A stretch of 64,000 bases of DNA from CAUUJV01 sp963545565 (GCA_963545565.1 CAUUJV010000002.1:62001-126000), one strand, 5' to 3'. Counted from the first letter of the stretch, positions 36,381-46,120 are shown. Notes: generated by a model not told the origin, from the sequence alone. A program made the numbers and translations.

Positions 36381-37538
36381 ATGAGTTCACAACAAACTTC
36401 TAAAGTGATAATCCCCGAAGAATTGCTCCCAGGCGATGGCCGTTTCGGCTGCGGCCCGAGCCTAGTGCGCGAAGAACAGGTTGAATCCTTAAGCTCTCAT
36501 GGTCGCACGCTTTTGGGCACATCACACCGCCAAGCGCCCGTTAAAGACCTCGTACGCTCTGTTCAAGATGGGCTGCGGGAGCTGCTTAATATTCCTGATG
36601 GATATGAAGTAGTTATGGGTAATGGCGGAGCAACCGCTTTTTGGGATATTTCCTGCGCAAGTCTTATTAGCCGCAAAGGTGCATTCGGAAGTTTTGGTTC
36701 ATTCAGCGCAAAGTTTGCAGCAAGTGAAGCATCTGCTCCTTTCCTAGAAAAGCCAGCCGTATATTCCGGAGAATATGGCACTTACAAGCTTCCAGAAGCA
36801 ACTGCAGGTGCTGACGTATATGCTTGGGCTCAGAATGAAACATCCACTGGTGTTATGGCTTCTGTTCATCGTATCGAGGGCGCACAAGATGGTGCCCTTA
36901 TGCTTATAGATGCCACAAGCTGTGCAGGCGCTGTTCCTATTGATATTTCTCAGACAGACGCTTATTACTTCTCTCCTCAGAAGGTGCTGGGTTCCGAAGG
37001 TGGACTATGGGTGGCTGTGCTCTCCCCTGCCGCTATTGCTCGCGCCTATGCAGTGGAAGAAAGTGCAAAGCTTGAGGGTGCTGTGCGTTGGATTCCTCCA
37101 TTCCTTTCGCTCACTAAAGCAATTGAGAATTCTCGCAAGAATCAGACTCTTAATACTCCTGCACTCGCAACTTTGCTATTGATGAATGAACAAATTAGCT
37201 GGATTAACTCCAATGGTGGTCTCGACTGGGCAAGTTCTCGAAGCGCTCAGTCCGCTCAAATCCTTTATGAGTGGGCTGAAGCAAGCACATACGCTGAGCC
37301 ATTTGTTAAAGATGTTGACGCGCGCAGTAGCGTGGTTGCCACTGTTGATATCGACGAGTCTATTCCTGTAGCGAGTATTCAGGCTATTTTGCGCGATAGC
37401 GGTATTGTTGATATTGGTGGATATCGTCAACTCGGCCGAAACCAGCTTCGCGTAGGCGTATTCCCTTCTGTTAAGCCAGCCGATGTTTTCGCACTCACAA
37501 AGTGTGTAGATTATGCAGTTGAGCAGTTGACGCAATAA
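36381..37538 (+). CDS. serC: Phosphoserine aminotransferase
   Basis: PLP enzyme converting 3-phosphohydroxypyruvate to phosphoserine in serine synthesis. It follows the actinobacterial SerC pattern: GRFGCGPSLVREEQVE at the N-terminus, GNGGATAFWD, and the PLP lysine in AYYFSPQKVLGSEGGLW. Length (385) is typical. The upstream Shine-Dalgarno is weak (AGGG). Its last 44 bases overlap the 3' end of manA on the opposite strand. No serA or serB is nearby. Confidence 0.93.
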   Translation: MSSQQTSKVIIPEELLPGDGRFGCGPSLVREEQVESLSSHGRTLLGTSHRQAPVKDLVRSVQDGLRELLNIPDGYEVVMGNGGATAFWDISCASLISRKGAFGSFGSFSAKFAASEASAPFLEKPAVYSGEYGTYKLPEATAGADVYAWAQNETSTGVMASVHRIEGAQDGALMLIDATSCAGAVPIDISQTDAYYFSPQKVLGSEGGLWVAVLSPAAIARAYAVEESAKLEGAVRWIPPFLSLTKAIENSRKNQTLNTPALATLLLMNEQISWINSNGGLDWASSRSAQSAQILYEWAEASTYAEPFVKDVDARSSVVATVDIDESIPVASIQAILRDSGIVDIGGYRQLGRNQLRVGVFPSVKPADVFALTKCVDYAVEQLTQ

Positions 37539-38886
37539 CAAATTTTCCAAGGCCAGGTCTTGCCTTCACAGATACTCGCCCATCATCCGCGGCAATAAAC
37601 ACTGCTTCACCCGTATGAAGCAGAACTGTTTCTGTTTGCTGCGGATTTTGTTTTTGCGTGCACAACACTTCACCCTCTATGCACACTACAATTCGTGCAG
37701 TTGCTGACGCAGTCTCATACGCAGTGCCGTATGCGAGTTGGAATTCTTGAAGTTGCGGACGATATATTGTGCAGAAATCATCGGCTGTTACTTCAATCGA
37801 ATTTTCAATTGGGTTAAGAGGACTGCTTGGAGCGCAATTCACACTATGCAACGCACTCGTTACATCCGTCGGCTTCACCGTCATGCCCAAACGAAGCACG
37901 TTGTCTGAATTAGTCATAATTTCAGCACCTAAACCATTGAGGTACACATGAGGTTCGCCAGCGGCTATGAATACGCAACCACCAGCTTGCATGGAAATAG
38001 CATTCATCATGGCGAGTGCTAGAACACTTGGGTCGTCAGGAAAAGTCTGTGCAGCGCATAACGCATGTTCGAGAGCATTAAATACTATGTTTTTCAATCC
38101 TCGGCGCTGTGCCACTTTAAGAGCATTACGGAGAACATCGACGAAATTTTTGCTTGTTTGATTCTCTGAGCTCTCTGAGTTCTCCGGATTCTCCAAGTTC
38201 TCTGGACTCTCCGAGCTTCCCGAATTTTGCATGCCTTTTGAACTTTTGCGCTGCAGGCAGATAAAGCGAAAGGCTTCGAAAATGCGTTTCTGATTCTCAG
38301 TCCATTGACTCGCCGAGTCTGGCATATCTGATGAAACGGCATGCCCAGCGAGCAGAATATCAGCCATTCTTTGTGCATATTCATGATTAATACAGCCAAG
38401 AGCGCGAATCTGATCCTCAATTTGCATGAAGCCCACGCTCGCCTTGAACGGCCCAAGTGCAAGAAGCATTTCATCTTTTGCGATAGGGTCTTTAAAGCTC
38501 CTAGAAGGGTTATCTAGCGGAATTCTTTGGCGATTTTGGCGGTGAAAACCCGCACGTGCTTCGTAACCGATGGGATGAATCTGCAAAGAAAGCGGAGTCT
38601 GAGCATAAATTATCTTAAAAAGATACGGCAGAACAGGCCCCCAATATTCTGAGGCCTGCTCACCTAAAAACTCGGTAGGATGCTGTGAAATCGCCGCGCT
38701 CAGCAACTGTGTGCAGTTCTTTTGGTTACTGCGATTATTGGGGATATGAATTGCAGAAGAAAAAGTTGAATGTCCAGAAAACCATAATTCAGCAAGATTG
38801 TCTGGGCTATCAATGTGAAATTTTTGCTGGAGAACAGTGTGCGAACCCCATTTATAGTGGCGCAAAACAGGGTCAATGCGATACAT
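37495..38886 (-). CDS. manA: Mannose-6-phosphate isomerase (class I)
   Basis: Zinc enzyme interconverting mannose-6-phosphate and fructose-6-phosphate, feeding GDP-mannose or mannose use. It has the N-terminal HYKWGSHTVLQQKF, the zinc region LSLQIHPIGYEARAGFH, and the late FIAAGEPHVYLNGLGAEIM. At about 219-244 there is a low-complexity Ser/Pro/Glu/Asn insert (SESPENLENPENSESSEN) made of near-repeats. Its end overlaps serC by 44 bases in a convergent arrangement. Confidence 0.92.
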   Translation of the reverse strand: MYRIDPVLRHYKWGSHTVLQQKFHIDSPDNLAELWFSGHSTFSSAIHIPNNRSNQKNCTQLLSAAISQHPTEFLGEQASEYWGPVLPYLFKIIYAQTPLSLQIHPIGYEARAGFHRQNRQRIPLDNPSRSFKDPIAKDEMLLALGPFKASVGFMQIEDQIRALGCINHEYAQRMADILLAGHAVSSDMPDSASQWTENQKRIFEAFRFICLQRKSSKGMQNSGSSESPENLENPENSESSENQTSKNFVDVLRNALKVAQRRGLKNIVFNALEHALCAAQTFPDDPSVLALAMMNAISMQAGGCVFIAAGEPHVYLNGLGAEIMTNSDNVLRLGMTVKPTDVTSALHSVNCAPSSPLNPIENSIEVTADDFCTIYRPQLQEFQLAYGTAYETASATARIVVCIEGEVLCTQKQNPQQTETVLLHTGEAVFIAADDGRVSVKARPGLGKFVIASTAQLHNLHTL

Positions 38887-38974
38887 GGCCCTCTTTTCTG
38901 TGGATTCTTGAGTGAATATTACTCAGTTCATTCATAGTATATTCTCTGACGATATTTCGCGGTATGGTTGAAGA

Positions 38975-39241
38975 GTGAAGATTGCTCCTATTTATGATCC
39001 TGACGCTCGCAAACCTGGCCCCAAGGCTGTGCAGGTTGATTTACGCGTTTTGTTCACTATAGGAATGGCAATATGGGTAATTGCTACGCTGACCGTTGTG
39101 GCACTTAAATTTTTAGGAATTAATACTGCAGAGGCACTCACAATTTGTTTCTTTGGCGACGCAATCGGCATTATGCTGCTGTTATGGGAAGCAGCAAATC
39201 GCAATTTCTATCGCCTGCTCGCACTTATGCCGCAGAATTAG
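38975..39241 (+). CDS. DUF2530-like small membrane protein
   Basis: An 88-residue protein with two membrane spans (about 25-47 and 54-71), starting at a GTG. The charged N-terminus (PDARKPGPKAVQVDLR) and the C-terminal LLLWEAANRNFYRLL resemble the actinobacterial DUF2530 family. Function is unknown. Its last 17 bases overlap the end of the sensor gene on the other strand. Upstream it diverges from manA across 88 bases. Confidence 0.7.
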   Translation: MKIAPIYDPDARKPGPKAVQVDLRVLFTIGMAIWVIATLTVVALKFLGINTAEALTICFFGDAIGIMLLLWEAANRNFYRLLALMPQN

Positions 39242-40595
39242 TAGCTAATGGCAAAAACAGCGTAAATGTGCTTCCATTACCCAAAGAGCTCCACACTGTT
39301 ACAGAACCTCTATGCGTCAAAGCAACATGCTTCACAATAGCCAGTCCTAAGCCCACGCCATCTTGTGATTTCTCGTCTTGGTTACTACCTCTGTAAAAAC
39401 GCTCAAAGATACGGGTCTGCTCAGATTTCGCAATACCTTTGCCCTTGTCAATAACCCGAATCAAAGCATGCTTACTATCTTCACTTTTGCTCACCGAAAC
39501 TATTACCGATGATTTTGCAGGTGAATAATCGATAGCATTCTCAAGCAATTTAATCACAGCAGCTTTTATTTGGCTTGCATCTGCGTTAACCCATACTGAG
39601 TTATCAATCTTTTCGATAATTGTGACACTATTCTGCACAGCGCGAGCATGACACGCTTGTATTGCAGATTTCACAGCGAAACTCACTCGAATCCGATTCG
39701 ACTCATTCGGCACTACTTTCTCCTGAGCCTCAATAAGTAGAAGCAAATCATCAACCATGTGATTCAAATACTTTGATTGCTTGCGCACCAGTGCTGCATC
39801 ACGATGAATTTCCTCAGGTGTGGAATTCTCGCGCTCTAAGTCCTTGCTGAGCTCTTCGAGAGCCTGCACAGGCTGTTTCAACTGTTCAGACACATTCGTT
39901 ACAAAGGCATTTCTCACTTGTTCAAAGCGGCGAGATTCACTCATATCATTTACTAAGACCAAAATAAAATGGTCGGAAATTGAACGAACAGTAATTTTCA
40001 GCCAATTTGGGCGTGTCAAAATTCCTGCTGCGTTGACAACGGAGTCATCGGGATAATCTTCTTCTACTATTTCATGAGATCTCATGCTACGTGATTTATC
40101 AGGTACTCCGTCAAGATTTCTGCCAGGCCCCAAAGCATCTTTGATTGGTTCAACTGCAGTCATGGTAACCAAATCAAAAATCTTGCGATGCCCACTGCTG
40201 CGTACTTCATCGATTGCAGATAAAACTTCCGGGCTGATAATCACATCATTATGAATAAGACCAAGGTCGTAGACGGAGGAAGAAGCACGAACAACTTCAT
40301 CGTCATCATCCACCACAATAGTTGCTGAATCGAGAGTAGATAGAACTCGCAAAGTAGACTCATCTAAGTCATCGTCGTCGCTATCATCGTCGTCATCATC
40401 ATCGTTGCGATGATGAATATTCCAGCGCAATCTATCGAGATTCAGCGAATTCCTAAAAAGAACCAGTGGGCTTCGACTCGAAGTAAAAAAAGGAATAATC
40501 AAGCGCCACACGGCCACAGCAAGAGCACATAATGCCACCGCGAACATAATGCCAATGATGATAATCATCACTATAGCTACCGGATTCATTTCCAT
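39225..40595 (-). CDS. SenX3/PhoR-like sensor kinase lacking the phospho-acceptor histidine
   Basis: Membrane sensor with one N-terminal span (about 8-36), an unusual Asp-rich stretch (about 64-77), a PAS-like region, a dimerisation helix and a C-terminal ATPase domain. The H-box that normally reads NVSHELKTP reads NVSEQLKQP, so Glu237 replaces the His that takes phosphate. The ATPase domain keeps DKGKGI and GVGLGLAIV, but the N-box has Lys in the first Asn position (KLLENAIDYSP). It lies divergent to phoU, the usual SenX3-RegX3/phosphate setting; no response regulator is adjacent. It may be a pseudokinase acting by binding. Confidence 0.88.
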   Translation of the reverse strand: MEMNPVAIVMIIIIGIMFAVALCALAVAVWRLIIPFFTSSRSPLVLFRNSLNLDRLRWNIHHRNDDDDDDDSDDDDLDESTLRVLSTLDSATIVVDDDDEVVRASSSVYDLGLIHNDVIISPEVLSAIDEVRSSGHRKIFDLVTMTAVEPIKDALGPGRNLDGVPDKSRSMRSHEIVEEDYPDDSVVNAAGILTRPNWLKITVRSISDHFILVLVNDMSESRRFEQVRNAFVTNVSEQLKQPVQALEELSKDLERENSTPEEIHRDAALVRKQSKYLNHMVDDLLLLIEAQEKVVPNESNRIRVSFAVKSAIQACHARAVQNSVTIIEKIDNSVWVNADASQIKAAVIKLLENAIDYSPAKSSVIVSVSKSEDSKHALIRVIDKGKGIAKSEQTRIFERFYRGSNQDEKSQDGVGLGLAIVKHVALTHRGSVTVWSSLGNGSTFTLFLPLATNSAA

Positions 40596-40701
40596 AACTA
40601 CATTGTGACATGCAATATTGTGCAGCTCTGACTAAAAAAGCAAATTATATTAGAATGAACACGTAAACCGTAAATATCATGACATGAAATGAGGCATACC
40701 A

Positions 40702-41400
40702 ATGCGCGTGATTTTCAACGCTGAACTCAAGCATGTGGCGGAAGATCTCGATCATATTGCCCAGAATGTTCATTGGGCCATGATTAATGCGGGTAAAGCG
40801 CTGCTTGAGGCCGATTTAGACACTGCACAGGCCGTTATTGATGCCGATGCAGAAATCGATGCGCTTGAAAAATCAATTTTTGACCAGTGTGTAGAGCTTT
40901 TGGCAAAGCAGAATCCTGTAGCTACTGATTTACGGGTGGTTGTGTCCACTATTCGCCTAGCATCTACATTTGAGCGCATGGGTGATTTAGCACGGCACAT
41001 CGCGGAAACGGCTCGTCGTGCGTACCCTGAGCACGCTTTAGCTAATGTAGAATGCACTGAACTCTTTACTAAAATGCAAGATTTTGACGAGGATGCTTCC
41101 TCTGACTTGATTGCTATTCTCGGCTCTCGTGACGTGCGCCGCGCCGAACAAATCATTCTTAACGACGATAAGCTCGATAAACTCCATGAAGCTATCTTCT
41201 CTATTGCGAATGATGAATCGTGGAATGGCTCTAACCAGCAGCTCATCGATGTGGTTCTTCTAGGCCGCTACTACGAGCGGTTCGGCGATCATGCAGTCTC
41301 CGTTGCTCGTCAACTGGTGTATATTGTGTCTGGTTTTGATCCAACAAAAGAACCTTCACTAAAGCAGCTTGACTCTGAAGATCGGGAAGACGCAGCTTAA
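40702..41400 (+). CDS. phoU: Phosphate transport regulator PhoU
   Basis: All-helical regulator that links the Pst phosphate transporter to the PhoR-type sensor. The 232 residues hold two PhoU repeats with the metal-binding E/DxxxD signatures (DALEKSIFDQ, STFERMGDLARHIA and YYERFGDHAVSVARQ). It is transcribed away from the sensor-kinase gene; the 106-base gap must hold both promoters. A good hairpin terminator follows. No pst genes are present in the window. Confidence 0.95.
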   Translation: MRVIFNAELKHVAEDLDHIAQNVHWAMINAGKALLEADLDTAQAVIDADAEIDALEKSIFDQCVELLAKQNPVATDLRVVVSTIRLASTFERMGDLARHIAETARRAYPEHALANVECTELFTKMQDFDEDASSDLIAILGSRDVRRAEQIILNDDKLDKLHEAIFSIANDESWNGSNQQLIDVVLLGRYYERFGDHAVSVARQLVYIVSGFDPTKEPSLKQLDSEDREDAA

Positions 41401-41483
41401 GCAGAGACTAGAAATCAACTTCAAAATCTATGTCCTATAGACACAATTCTCAATTCTATAGACACAATCCCGTAGACATAAAA

Positions 41484-41537
41484 TTGGGCATCCACATTAC
41501 CTAGATTTTCTAGGATAATTAGCGGACGCCCATTTTT
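41484..41537. terminator. Terminator between phoU and the sugar island
   Basis: The outer stem TGGGCATCC / GGACGCCCA (one mismatch) encloses an inner perfect hairpin CCTAGA-TTT-TCTAGG. A T run follows on the plus strand and a shorter one on the minus strand, so it can end both phoU and the MFS gene. Confidence 0.75.
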
Positions 41538-41589
41538 GTTAAGGATAGCTCTTTATAAACTTATGATACTTAGAATGTTTGGCTCTCTC

Positions 41590-42847
41590 CTACTTAACAT
41601 TCTTGATGAGAAGAACGAAGATTGCACCAACAACAGCCATAATTGCCGCTGCCGGGAAGAGACCTGCATAGCCGGATACTCCAATAATCGTTGCTGCAAC
41701 GATTGGTCCAAGAACCTGACCACCAGTGTTTGCAAGGTTGATAATACCCAAATCTTTTGCAGCTGATTCAGGATCTGGCAGAACATCAACATTAAGAGCC
41801 TGATCGACTGCGTTGAAGGTTCCCATGCCTGTTCCTACGACAATCGCATAGGCAATCATTGCACCAGGAGTCTGGTTGAAGAATGGAATGCAGGAACCAA
41901 CAGCAACCAATACTGCGCACACAACTACTGGAATCTTACGGCTGCCGATACGGTCAGCAATAGGAGCAGCAATCACGGTCATGCCAATAGCGGTAATCAT
42001 CATGCACAAGTTAATGATGGAGAGATAGTGAGAAGCACCCAAGGTGCTCTGCTTCATCAAATCGGTGAGAATGTAGAGCTGGTATCCAGCAATGGTGAAC
42101 TTTGCAGCAACGATGAGGAACTTACCGAGCAAAGCCATGTAGTAGTCCCAGCAATTCTTGGTTGGGAATACGAAGTGTTCCATGAACATTTTGCCGGTGA
42201 ACTTGCCTACTGGCATATCAAGGCTGGATTCTTCGCGCATGAGGATTGCGGCGAGTGGGCCACCGATCATTGCTGCAATCGCAAGAATAGTGAAGCCGAG
42301 GCCAACATTGCTCAAGAACGGGGGATGCAACCATCTGACCACCGTAAATACCTACGGAATATCCAAGTGCATACATAGAAGTAATTGCACCGCGGTATTT
42401 AGGAGCAACACGGTCTGAAAGCACAGCGATGAGCGGAGCTACAACCGCATTGAGGAAGAGCTGATAAACAGCCCACGACACAACGAGCATAGCGATAGAT
42501 CCTGCAGCATTGACTACAAGTAACGAAATGCCAGAGAGAATTGATCCACACACAATCCAAGGAGTACGGCGTCCCCAGCGAGTGCGTGTCAAATCAGACA
42601 AAGCACCAAATACAATGTTTGCAATTGCTGCCACAATCATTGCACTTGTTGAAAGAAGAGCAACTACTGTTGCCTTATTATCACCTGCGAGGGCTGCTGC
42701 TTTGGCAGGAAGAAGCACGCCGTTAACGCCCATGTAAGGGCCCATCCAGAGCAGAACGCCAAGAATTAATGCCACACCAACGTTAAGAGGAGCTTTTTTC
42801 TGATCCTCGTCAGATGTGGTTCCTTTCCAAGTGGTTACTGAACTCAT
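41590..42847 (-). pseudogene. MFS sugar/oligosaccharide permease, frameshifted
   Basis: A twelve-span major-facilitator permease, probably importing the glucoside cut by the adjacent GH3 enzyme. The N-terminal half (from ATG 42845-42847) shows the MFS loop DLTRTRWGRRTPW and reads to GGQMVASP, then shifts frame; the C-terminal half continues FLSNVGLGFTILAIAA. The break is a run of five C (42320-42324, five G on the plus strand) where four would keep frame. The C-terminal half is otherwise intact. The start overlaps the glucosidase stop, so the two are translationally coupled. A one-base slip or a read error explains the break. Confidence 0.88.
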
Positions 42848-45048
42848 AATTCAATCTCCATTGATTGTGCATCATCGCTACCCCAGTACGAAGCAACTTC
42901 AATGCGAATTTTTCCTTTATTGAGCAAAATTGTGCGGGTGTTGCCATCCCACGTTCCCAAGCGAGAAAGGTCTGCTGTAACCTCAGCTTGCTTGCTGGAA
43001 CCTGCAGGAAGTGCAACAGTTGTAAATCCAATTAGCTCACGTTCACCAGTTCGAGAGCCGTCTAAACGTGTTCCATAAACTTGGACTACCTGAATTCCAT
43101 CACGATCACTCGTGTTGAAAGCATTTGTGGTGACTTTAGCCGTCATTGCTTCTGCATTAACATCAGCAACTGCAATATCACCAAATTCATAAGTGGAGTA
43201 CGAGAGCCCATACCCCAGTGGGAACAGCGCTTCCACTCCTTTGTGCTGGAGAAGTCTTTGCCCATACCAACGAGTGTAAGTGACTTCATGAGCTGCAGAA
43301 TCAAATTCTGGAAGATCTGCTTCAGTGCGAGCAATTGCATAAGGCAAACGGCCAGAAGGATTTGCTGCGCCCGTCAAGATATCCGCAAGCGCATGGCCAC
43401 CTTCCATGCCGGAATACCAACCCATAAGAACAGCTGCAGGCTCGTCAATCCAGTCATCCATCAAAACCGCGCCGGCAGAAATAACCACTACAATCGTGCG
43501 AGGATTCACTTCAGAAACAGCTTTAATAAGGTCTATGTCTTCTTTATGCAAACGCAAAGACTGGCGGTCGCCTCCTACTGCATCAGACCCAAAAGTAGAT
43601 TTTCCTGCTCTGATTGAAGCATTTACACCATCAATCATCTTCTGCTCATCAGCATTATGAGGAGTTGGCAGAAGTTTGAGCATGCTTTCATCCATGCTCG
43701 GCTTCAGATATTCGCCTTCATCGTTTGCTGTATAACCAACGACTACGATTGCAGCGTCGCTAGACTGAGCGTCTTCGATAGTTTGTCCCAGAGAACTTCG
43801 AGAGGCATCATGCACCTCTACCCCAGCTGCGCCAAACGCTTCTTCAATACCTTGCAAAGGAGTAACAACATAAGGCGAGCGCACACTTGATGAGCCGTCG
43901 TCACCTGTGTTTTCAACGCTTGCAAGTCTTCCTGCAACAGTAATCGTCTTTAGCTCAGACGTATTAAGAGGGAGCACAGAATTCTCGTTGCGCAGCAAAA
44001 CTGCTGCACGCGCAGCAACAGTACGAGCTAATGCAACATGTTGTGCGTCTGCCGGAGTACTTGTGACTTCTTCTGTGCTTCGACGTGCATAGAAACGAAG
44101 TTGTGTGGCAATTGTCTGCTCACCAACTTTACGAACGTCATCCCAATCAAGCTCACCATTTGCCATCTGATCTTTGAGATGCTCTGCGCGCTGCTGGCGG
44201 AAAGGCTCTTCAATATTGAGCCCAGCTTTTACTGACTTTGCAGGGTTGCGCAACCCCCACACAAAATCTGATCCAACAATGCCTTTGAAATCCCAGTCTT
44301 TGCGGAGAACCTGAGTGAGCAAATATTCATTCTCTCCACAATATTCGCCGTTCACCATGTTGTATGCAGACATCACACCTTCTGCACCGTTGTCAATGAC
44401 TTTCTTGAAATGCGGCAAATAGTCTTCGTGAAGAGTTGCTTCATCAGCCGTCACATTAACTTGGAAGCGAGAATTCTCCATGGAATTGCATGCAAAGTTT
44501 TTAACGCACGCCATCGAATTTGGATACACGCCCCGCGTAAGTGCGGCACCCATCTCACCTAAAATCAGTGGATTATCAGAGTATGACTCTTGCGAACGCC
44601 CCCATGCTGGATGGCGAGGTAGGTTAATGCACACGCCGCCGAAGTAGTTGCCTCCATTGAAGCGGACTTCTTCACCAATTGCTTTGCCAACTTCTTCCTC
44701 AAGTTCAACGTCCCACGTTGCGCCGCGAGCCATAGAAACAGGGAAAGCCGTGCCGTGACCACTTACACAGCCTCGCGGGCCGTCAACGAAGCGAATTCCT
44801 GGAATTCCAAGGCGCTCAATCTGCCCCATAATATACGGGCGAACATTGTATCCCTCTTGGAGAATTGCGGTGCGACCTTTCCAATACGTCACGTCACCAT
44901 CGAGCAGCCAAAGACGTTCATCATCAGTTAGTTGATCATAAATTTGCGCAGCTTCAGTTGCAGCGTCAGTACCGCCCTGAACATTGCGTACGGAATGAGC
45001 AAAGACTGAATCATCAGCAAAATCTTGAAAATCTTGTTCTTGTGCCAT
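42844..45048 (-). CDS. Glycoside hydrolase family 3 beta-glucosidase
   Basis: Cleaves terminal beta-linked glucose (or a related sugar) from oligosaccharides. The 734 residues contain the GH3 N-terminal barrel with the nucleophile Asp261 in GIVGSDFVWG, the C-terminal GH3 domain (VVVISAGAVLMDDW, FPLGYGLSYSTYEF) and a closing fibronectin-like domain. There is no signal peptide, so it acts inside the cell on imported oligosaccharides. It has a textbook promoter with an operator-like palindrome upstream, lies next to a TetR gene, and is followed by the broken MFS permease with overlapping stop and start. Confidence 0.95.
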   Translation of the reverse strand: MAQEQDFQDFADDSVFAHSVRNVQGGTDAATEAAQIYDQLTDDERLWLLDGDVTYWKGRTAILQEGYNVRPYIMGQIERLGIPGIRFVDGPRGCVSGHGTAFPVSMARGATWDVELEEEVGKAIGEEVRFNGGNYFGGVCINLPRHPAWGRSQESYSDNPLILGEMGAALTRGVYPNSMACVKNFACNSMENSRFQVNVTADEATLHEDYLPHFKKVIDNGAEGVMSAYNMVNGEYCGENEYLLTQVLRKDWDFKGIVGSDFVWGLRNPAKSVKAGLNIEEPFRQQRAEHLKDQMANGELDWDDVRKVGEQTIATQLRFYARRSTEEVTSTPADAQHVALARTVAARAAVLLRNENSVLPLNTSELKTITVAGRLASVENTGDDGSSSVRSPYVVTPLQGIEEAFGAAGVEVHDASRSSLGQTIEDAQSSDAAIVVVGYTANDEGEYLKPSMDESMLKLLPTPHNADEQKMIDGVNASIRAGKSTFGSDAVGGDRQSLRLHKEDIDLIKAVSEVNPRTIVVVISAGAVLMDDWIDEPAAVLMGWYSGMEGGHALADILTGAANPSGRLPYAIARTEADLPEFDSAAHEVTYTRWYGQRLLQHKGVEALFPLGYGLSYSTYEFGDIAVADVNAEAMTAKVTTNAFNTSDRDGIQVVQVYGTRLDGSRTGERELIGFTTVALPAGSSKQAEVTADLSRLGTWDGNTRTILLNKGKIRIEVASYWGSDDAQSMEIEL

Positions 45049-45069
45049 GTCTCATCCTTGAGTTTCTTT

Positions 45070-45131
45070 AATTAACTTCATAGTTAATTATTAGTAAGCT
45101 ATATAATAATCTGATTTAACTTACTTGTCAA
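45070..45131 (-). promoter_or_regulatory. beta-glucosidase promoter with operator palindrome
   Basis: On the minus strand TTGACA (45126-45131), a 17-base spacer and TATTAT (45103-45108) make a near-consensus sigma-A promoter. Just downstream the perfect inverted repeat AATTAACT-N4-AGTTAATT (45070-45089) covers the early transcribed region, the classic place for a repressor. The TetR gene immediately upstream is the obvious candidate. Confidence 0.75.
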
Positions 45132-45194
45132 TTAATTAGAAAAATCCAAAGAAACCAGAGAAAATCAAGGAAACTAAAGAAAGATTACAGGAGA

Positions 45195-45848
45195 TTAGCT
45201 CTTGTGAACCCAGCGCGCATCCGCAAAATTCTTCCATTCACCCACAAAATCAACACCTGCAGGATCACGAAGCCATCGAATCTGCAATCCATCCATCTGT
45301 GAGAGTACCTGGAGAGCTTCACTGCGTGGATTTTCAATACCATCATGGCAAGCTGCACGCTCAAACATGGCTAATACGCGCTTTTCACGCGCCTGATAAT
45401 ACTCGTGTGCGGGATGCTTCTGGCTAATTGCCTCCCCTTGCATGATGGTATATAGCTGCACCAACTCCGGCTGAAGAGCATTACGTTCCACAAACGCCAT
45501 TGTGATGTCGTAAAGCCCAAATTGAGCGGACTGCGCATATACATCGTCATAGTGAATGCCGAGGTGATTCGCGAAATTTTCCATATCGATGCGATCTCGA
45601 TGTTCGAGAACCGCAATAAGAAGCTTAACTTTACTTTTGAAGTGATACACCACTGCCGGCTCAGTAAGATTGCACTCTTCAGCAACCTGCCTCATAGAAA
45701 AACCCCAGTATCCGTGGTGCGCAATAACCGAAATTGCTGCTTTGATAATTTGCTCGCGTCGTTCGCTAGGGATCATGCGAGGATGCTCTACTTCAGGCAT
45801 CTCAGCAACAGTCACAGACTTAGCAGATTTATCGTTCTGCATAACCAT
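45195..45848 (-). CDS. TetR-family regulator (beta-glucosidase cassette)
   Basis: DNA-binding repressor of about 217 residues. The N-terminal helix-turn-helix domain is typical (ERREQIIKAAISVIAHHGYW, then VAEECNLTEPAVVYHFKSK). The C-terminal ligand domain ends MDGLQIRWLRDPAGVDFVGEW. The ATG at 45846-45848 is chosen because GGAGGGG precedes it; an upstream GTG region would add six residues. It shares the same C-terminal signature and HTH sequence with the TetR at 47027-47674, so they are paralogues. It precedes the glucosidase with an operator-like palindrome between them. Confidence 0.92.
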   Translation of the reverse strand: MVMQNDKSAKSVTVAEMPEVEHPRMIPSERREQIIKAAISVIAHHGYWGFSMRQVAEECNLTEPAVVYHFKSKVKLLIAVLEHRDRIDMENFANHLGIHYDDVYAQSAQFGLYDITMAFVERNALQPELVQLYTIMQGEAISQKHPAHEYYQAREKRVLAMFERAACHDGIENPRSEALQVLSQMDGLQIRWLRDPAGVDFVGEWKNFADARWVHKS

Positions 45849-46038
45849 ACACACCCCTCCATGCAAAAATCCTCACTTATCCTAGTGGAACATCAAACTA
45901 AAAGGTAATTATTGAGTCAAAAATGGCACAAGCACTTGTGTATACCGAAATAGTAGAAGAAAGAGTATGTGGCATCAAAAACTCATCTCTTTTTTTAATA
46001 AAAACTTGATAGAAAAATAGATTCATAAACTTTCAGAA

Positions 46039-46053
46039 GTCCACTACGTGGAC
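46039..46053. promoter_or_regulatory. Inverted repeat upstream of the lipoprotein gene
   Basis: GTCCAC-TAC-GTGGAC is a perfect six-base palindrome about 70 bases before the lipoprotein start, in a 272-base divergent gap that also carries CTCTT-AGG-AAGAG (46086-46098). Either could bind a regulator. Confidence 0.4.
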
Positions 46054-46120
46054 CCGTAGTAGTAGTGGTAGTAAACTTTCCCTCACTCTTAGGAAGAGAG
46101 TATTGAGGAGAAGTTAGAAA

